From contig VTFK01000405.1 of assembly GCA_009617715.1 (NCBI GenBank), positions 248,001-312,000 on the forward strand: a stretch of DNA of 64,000 nt, written 5' to 3'. Shown here piece after piece: positions 58,376-64,000 of the stretch; the stretch's first letter is position 1, and every line of letters starts with the position of its first letter. A program made the position numbers and the translations under genes. Origin of the DNA: Plectrocnemia conspersa. Lineage: Eukaryota > Arthropoda > Insecta > Trichoptera > Polycentropodidae. The notes under the pieces were generated by a model. The model saw only the letters and a program-made list of their open reading frames with translations. It was not told the origin of the DNA and made no database searches.

Positions 58376-58995
58376 CTCGAACAAGCTTCCTTAATAACTT
58401 CATAAGCGGTTTATGATCTCTGCCTCCATCTCCGTTGTCTGTGCCAAAAGTCGAAAGCTTCCGCAGGGAGATCAAGAGTAGGTACTTATTTTGTTCTTAA
58501 TCGCCAAAACCGACAGACATGTGACTCAAGAGCTGCCCTCTTAATTAACCCCTTTCAATTAAATGCTCATCTTAAGTGAATAGAAATAATTCGGAACAAT
58601 GTGATTTTAAAATATATTAAATCTGAAAATCCAATACATATTTTTTTCATAGTTTAAAGTTAATTAGCCATTGCCATTTTTGAACTATCGGAACGTATCT
58701 GTTCAAATCGATTCGGGCCTGATTAGAGGCAGCTTTATTCAAGGTTGGTATCGAATCGATTACGGCCAAGGAGAGCATCAAAGGTGAACGCTCAAAGTAC
58801 AATTTACAAAGTTGAACTTCGACGAAGAACTTCCATTCTTGGCCGTACAAGTATCGGGATCGGAGAAACTTCAAATTGACTAAATTAACCGACCGGAGAT
58901 TTGATCTCTTGTCGATGAGCAGAAAACTTCGGGCGTTGATTGTTTCCTGTTCTCGTAACAGCGTCCAATGAACCCTTTAAGAAACGAATACAGTA
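58376..58995. other. GC-richer island, unassigned
   Basis: Raised G+C. A 75-codon minus frame at 58647-58874 has no recognised domain. Repeated TCGATT cores (AATCGATTCGGG, GAATCGATTACGG) and a TCF-like CATCAAAGG near 58777 are present. A conserved regulatory element is plausible. Confidence 0.3.
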
Positions 58996-60740
58996 AGCGC
59001 CAATGATGCTTGTAAATATGCTTTAATTTATAATATCAAAATGAAAAATAATTTCCTAATATAGTTAAAATCATAAATAAAAGTAACAGTTAGGATATTT
59101 CCTTAAAAAAATTATCAAAATGATATTGTGTTTCTGTTGAAAATAATTTACAGGGTAAGATAAAATTATAAGATTTAATGCAGAATTTAATAAATCGTAA
59201 AAAGCTTATTTTTTCAAAATTTTTTTCTGAATAGAGTTTATTGAATATTTAAAATATTTAAGTGAAGAGGTCATGCTTCCCTTTATGCAACTTATTGTCT
59301 ACTACTAGTGTGTGTTTAGACAAAAATATCTACAATGGATCTAGAATTTTTAGTGACACAATTAATACAAAAATTAATACATTTTTGATATTTTCAAGCA
59401 AGAATATATGACATTGTGATATAAAAAGTTAAATATGGATACTTATTTTTATAAAACAGAAATTACTTATTTTTGTTAAAAATTTTAAGAGGTAAACCTA
59501 AATAAATAAATCAAAATGGCTGAGAAAACCATTATTTTATTAGCATTGATTACTTTTGGACAGCTTTTTAAATATAAATAAATCATTTCTGCGAATATTT
59601 TACGAATACTCTCTCTTTGCTAATGTCAACGAAATGTTTTTTCCTTTATTTGATATTGACACGGGAACGTTATGAAATTCAAAGTGTGTACCTTTATTAA
59701 ATAAATTAAAAATCCAGAAATAAACAAGTTATCAAAGTTCATAACAGAATATGCTTTTAAAAGATCTAAAAAGGGTAAGTGCAATGATTTTTAATATATT
59801 TTTTTATAAAACGTTTATTTTATTACAAAAAATATTTTTACAATATATTATTTATTTATTCGTACAATACATTTTATTGATCTATAATCATTTTTATTTT
59901 GATTATTTAATATTAGCTTTAATATAATAACAAATAAAAATTAAAAATAAAACGTTGAAGGTTTTAATTTTAGAAAAAATAGTTAATCTTGTATTTTCAG
60001 GTCGCAAGAATGTTTAATTAAATAATATTAGCCGCTAATGCAGGTTAGAAAAGGTCGTTTCGAAAGCAAACTTTAAACACCCATTATCTTTTCTCAAGAC
60101 AAAATTTATTTATAACGTATACCTTGTGCCTTGAGCTGGTAAAAGGTTTCTCACGATGATGTTCCATTTTAATAAAAAAAAACATTTTTTTTGAATTGTG
60201 AAAACGATTTGTCACGAATAAAATTGGGTTTTATAAAAAATAATACGAGTTAATCCCTGATGGTTTACAATCGGAATATAAGAGTGGTTCAATTGCTGAG
60301 CCTCACATAGCTAATAACAAAATTGTAAACATAAATATGCTTATAAAGCACATGTATTGTATGTAATGGTATGTTTGCAAAATTAATTATTGTATTGAAA
60401 TAAACGCTTTAAAAAACATTATGGTTGATTAAAAAATTAAAAGTTGAAAAATATTTTCCTTGCCATTAAAATAAAATTAATCATACCTTTAAAACTTAAA
60501 CAAAACAGAGTGTCAGTTATAAAAATATACAAATTATATATCAAGTTCTTATTTATGTACAAAGTAAGATCTACTATGAGATTTGAATAATAGAACTCTG
60601 TCTACGAAAAATAGGCTCATTGAAATGGAACGCTGAATTATAATAATAATGGTTATTATTTTAAAGGATATGCATAATTGTATATATTTAAATTGAACTC
60701 ATTATTATTTATTGTACATGATGCATAATTTTCCTTCTCA
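58996..60740. other. AT-rich background, no feature
   Basis: Very AT-rich throughout, without credible frames or repeat matches. Confidence 0.55.
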
Positions 60741-60744
60741 TCTC

Positions 60745-61085
60745 CAATACAGTCCGAAAGTCACGTAGCCCGAGGGAACCGAGACGTTTTTCCAGACAAA
60801 AAGAAACAGTTAGCAATTCTTGCATGATTCCAGAGATACGGACGTGAGAGAAGGTGCTAAGGATGAAAACTGTGGCCGGGAAGGGAAAACGAAGAAGGAA
60901 AAAGGAAAGGCCACCGTTTAATTATTTCTGCCCCCGTCCAACAGACCGGCGGAACCGCGGCCATTAGGCGGGAAAAATGCTCTTTTTTTCTCACCAATTC
61001 CAATTTGCTCTTTGATAAGCGAGTCAGCAGTTAAAGCAATTTCAGGGCTCGCCTAGGGTCGGACGCCTCCGACAGTAATAATTAT
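60745..61085. other. GC-richer, partly purine-rich island
   Basis: A purine-rich run (GGAAGGGAAAACGAAGAAGG and following, near 60879-60912) leads into a GC-rich block with GGCGGAACCGCGGCC and an E2F-like GGCGGGAAAA near 60968. No long frame exists on either strand, which favours a non-coding conserved element over an exon. Confidence 0.35.
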
Positions 61086-62500
61086 TTTCATATTATTATT
61101 TTTTATCGCTGTAATGAAATGCAATAAAAATTTATGGGGTTCTATTTTAAAGAAGGAGAGATTGTAATTGAACACATTTCATTACTGAAGCACTTAATCC
61201 AAGCGTTAAATCACACACATACCTTTTCTACATACTGTGTGTAATTTATCACCTGATTTGTTTTGTTTAAATTATTAGATCAATTAACAACCAAACAAAA
61301 TGTAATGGTTATTAAATTTTATTATAAAAAATTTGATTGTATATTTTTTAGAATTATATAAAGAATATTGATAAATTTTTGACATGTTTTATAATTTTAT
61401 TTTTTCATAAAAAACGACTTTTTCGTTTAAAACGTTCATTTAAGATCATGCAAAGATGCTATTTTTTGTAAATTAATATAGCAAAAATAGCCTGTAATAA
61501 ATTCTTGATAAAGGTATTTCTCGAATTTTGAGTAATAAATATTTTATGATTTATAAACTTGCTTCGTAACTGGAGTTTATCTTCAGCAATTTAGATACAG
61601 TATTTTTCTAGAATTCGATTGTAGTCACCTAAAGTTCAAGGACATATTGGGTCGTCTGTAACTATTTGATGTTAGCTTTAACAAGCCCAGGAAAATACAG
61701 AAGTAAATTGTAAACTTAAGTGATGATTGTTAACTAATCTTATGATATTTCTTGCATGGGGTGCATCGGGTCTTAATATTTGTATAATATTGTGAAGGTT
61801 TTGCTACCTTTGTGGGTAAACAATTTATGCGGTATTTTTTATCTGTTTTTAAAAGATTCAGTTATTTTAAAAGGACGTATTTATTCGTGCTAGTCTATAT
61901 CTTATTAAGAACATAAATTTGCACGTGTTTAGAAACAAAAACTACATGAATTGCTATGACCTATCACATCTTGTATTATTTAATTACTATGTGACACAAT
62001 ATATTGATTAATGAGTCTTTCAAGGCTTCTTAATTGTTTGAGTTAATGCGTATTTTATACAGTTTAAGTAAAAAATAATAAACTATACATAGTGTGTTTT
62101 TAATACAAGTTAAAAAAATAATAATATGTAGGGAAGGATACTAAAAATAACGAAATTGTTATACTCAAAGAATGTTATCGTATACTATAGCTATTGATAC
62201 CACATATTGCTTACATTTACGCAAACTGAAGATGAGGTCGAAATGTGCAATACAAAGTGTTCTACCACGACAATACCAGACCACAAATTATTGTTCCTTG
62301 GCTAGAATGTCTAACTGTATCCGTCACATAGTCTGGACCTTGTAAATTTAGACAAAAATTCAATAAATTGTTAATTTATCAGATTTAAACAAGTCCTAGA
62401 AATTTAATTAGTGATTATTATTCATTTAATATTCTAATTATACATATATGAATTTATTAAAATATATATAGTATTAAAATATCAAGAGCAAAAATTTTCG
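61086..62500. other. AT-rich background, no feature
   Basis: AT-rich with a slightly GC-richer patch at 62220-62340; nothing assignable. Confidence 0.55.
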
Positions 62501-62504
62501 GTAG

Positions 62505-62955
62505 CTCTAATAAAACGTGGCGTACCTCAGAGCAGTGTACTAGGACCAGTACTGTGCTTAATATATGCAGCAAGTTTGCCAACTACAAACAAGATTATCT
62601 GTGCAACTAGACGACACAGTAAGTATGACTTTCTATGAGATTCCGGGTTGCAAGTAAACCTCAACAAAATACAAACGAGCTGAAGTCTGACCATGTACGT
62701 TTATTATGAAAAAATTACTATTTCTTTCCGTCTGATTTAATAAAGTAATATTTCTACAATCATATTTGGAATACATATCAACAGAAGACTTACCTAGAAA
62801 ACTCATATTTGGTATAAATTAAAACTACTAGGGCTTAGTCTGAGTAAATATTACTGGCTAATTGACACAACTTCTCAAAAGACAATGGAGAATAAGCTAC
62901 TCATATACAAATCCACCCTTAAAGCAATTTGGATGTACGGTAGCAAGAAACTCTA
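62505..62955 (+). pseudogene. Jockey-type LINE reverse-transcriptase fragment
   Basis: From 62516 the plus strand reads RGVPQSSVLGPVLCLIYAAS, the canonical RGxPQGSxLxPxLf block of non-LTR RTs (Gly changed to Ser). A degraded QLDDTV, equivalent to FADDT, follows about 30 residues on in another frame. Near 62810-62945, YYWLI and then ENKLLIYKSTLKAIWMYG match the Jockey-clade block (lenKllLYKaiLkPIWtYGiqLWG), which supports the Jockey assignment. Stops and frameshifts break it and both ends are missing. Confidence 0.75.
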
Positions 62956-64000
62956 GCATAGAAATATTTTAGAGGTTTTAAAATATAATTTTAAGAGTGA
63001 TTTTGCATGCTCTTTGGTATTTTTGAAAAAAAATTTTAAACGTAGTTTTTTCCATAGAATCTAAAATGGGAATTTTTAACTAAGTAGTTAAAAATACAAG
63101 ACTAGAAAAACATTTCAAAAAATGTTCAATGAATTGATTACGGAGATATCTACTATACTGTAAGATTAAAAGGATAAAAATATAATTGTCTTTTCTGATA
63201 AATCGCTGATGAGCGATTCACCGGCATAAGATTTAAAGACAGAAGTTTTGCTAAATGTCAGGATTGAAAAAACAGATTGCACAAAAAATCCAATTAGATT
63301 TTTACTTATTTTTTTTATATCACAGTATCGTGAAAAATAGATACAATTTAATCAAGTTGAGTCTTGTATAGTGAAATATGTATATTGATTATAAACTAGA
63401 ATATTATTTTATTAGTAATAAAATAGATATCACTGATTTACAGATTTTGAGTTAGACCTAGTGGTTCACTACTTACTTAGTTGTAAGGCATTGTGCTTAT
63501 TAATAAATATAAAATAATATGAAAGTTCCATGTATGTAGTTAATTTAACTTGTTTTTAAACTTACATGTAATTTTTTTATGAATATTAAAAAAATGAAAT
63601 GGATGTATTTTTTATAATATAATAATCCAATAATTAAGAATTTCAAAACAATACTATATTAAATTTGTCATATTTGATATTTTAATTGGTTGTTTTTGGT
63701 AAATATGAACAACGTATAAAGATCTAGTTAAATTTAATTTTAAACTTTACGTTCAAAATGATTTCACTTTACTTTTTATTTTATTTAAAGCGAATTTGGT
63801 CGCATTACAGAAATATGAAATAATATAAGAAATAATATTTATCAATTTACAATATATTTAAAGGATTCTGAAATGATTTAATAAAATAAACGTTTCTTGA
63901 TTTTAATATTTGATTTTAAAATAAATTATTATTTATTATCGTTAATATTAGTTATAATACATGATTTATTGTTTTATTAACCTAATAATAAATTTAGCGA
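62956..64000. other. AT-rich background to window end
   Basis: AT-rich with no feature that I can support; the 3' continuation of the LINE fragment is not recognisable. Confidence 0.5.

Overview
The base composition (very AT-rich, long A/T runs, no operon-like ORFs) and the transposon content (mariner, piggyBac, pogo-like, hAT-like, Jockey-type LINEs, LTR fragments, tRNA-derived SINE-like units) point to an arthropod nuclear genome, most likely an insect. The order cannot be fixed from the window alone. I found no intact host protein-coding gene, tRNA or rRNA. It reads as a gene desert or the inside of a very long intron.

Three kinds of sequence are interleaved. (1) An AT-rich background that carries nothing I can assign. 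(2) Short islands, clearly richer in G+C, at about 0.29-0.69, 2.15-2.6, 3.87-4.2, 6.8-7.2, 15.65-16.25, 21.4-21.66, 22.2-22.5, 24.6-24.98, 30.5-30.9, 34.5-34.95, 37.7-37.98, 49.0-49.5, 51.5-51.9, 57.4-58.0, 58.4-59.0 and 60.75-61.08 kb. They hold short open frames without recognisable domains, and several carry clusters of transcription-factor motifs (CRE/AP-1, PHO-like GCCAT, Hox/Exd, POU octamers with SOX cores). Conserved non-coding regulatory elements are the best guess; unrecognised exons are the alternative. (3) Transposable-element debris.

Transposons region by region. 1.8-3.7 kb: three reverse-transcriptase scraps on both strands. 8-11 kb: two members of a dispersed LTR-like family, plus a SINE-like tail near 9.2 kb. 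11.6-13.3 kb: a large foldback palindrome. 14.1-14.6 kb: a pogo/Tigger-type MITE. 19.8-20.9 and 28.65-29.5 kb: two copies of a foldback family that starts with a GC-rich minisatellite. 24.2 kb: an RT scrap. 26.14-26.77 kb: the most complete LTR-like copy. 26.8-27.8 kb: a 5'-truncated LINE on the minus strand. 32.8, 41.8 and 47.8 kb: tRNA-derived SINE-like units. 36.6-37.0 kb: a 194-bp tandem duplication. 39.7-40.35 kb: another LTR-like copy. 50.97-51.14 kb: a hairpin with 81-bp arms. 52.4-56.8 kb: a nest in which a fifth LTR-like copy is split by a 2.7-kb piggyBac element with TTAA duplications, hAT-like inverted ends inside, and a dead mariner next door. 62.5-62.95 kb: a Jockey-type RT fragment.

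Every recognisable transposase or RT frame is broken by stops, frameshifts or lost catalytic residues. The most notable observations are the long near-perfect hairpin, the piggyBac/hAT-like nesting, the shared 3' tail between a local LINE and SINE-like units, the copy-to-copy difference of the GC minisatellite, and the tandem block with exon-like features.
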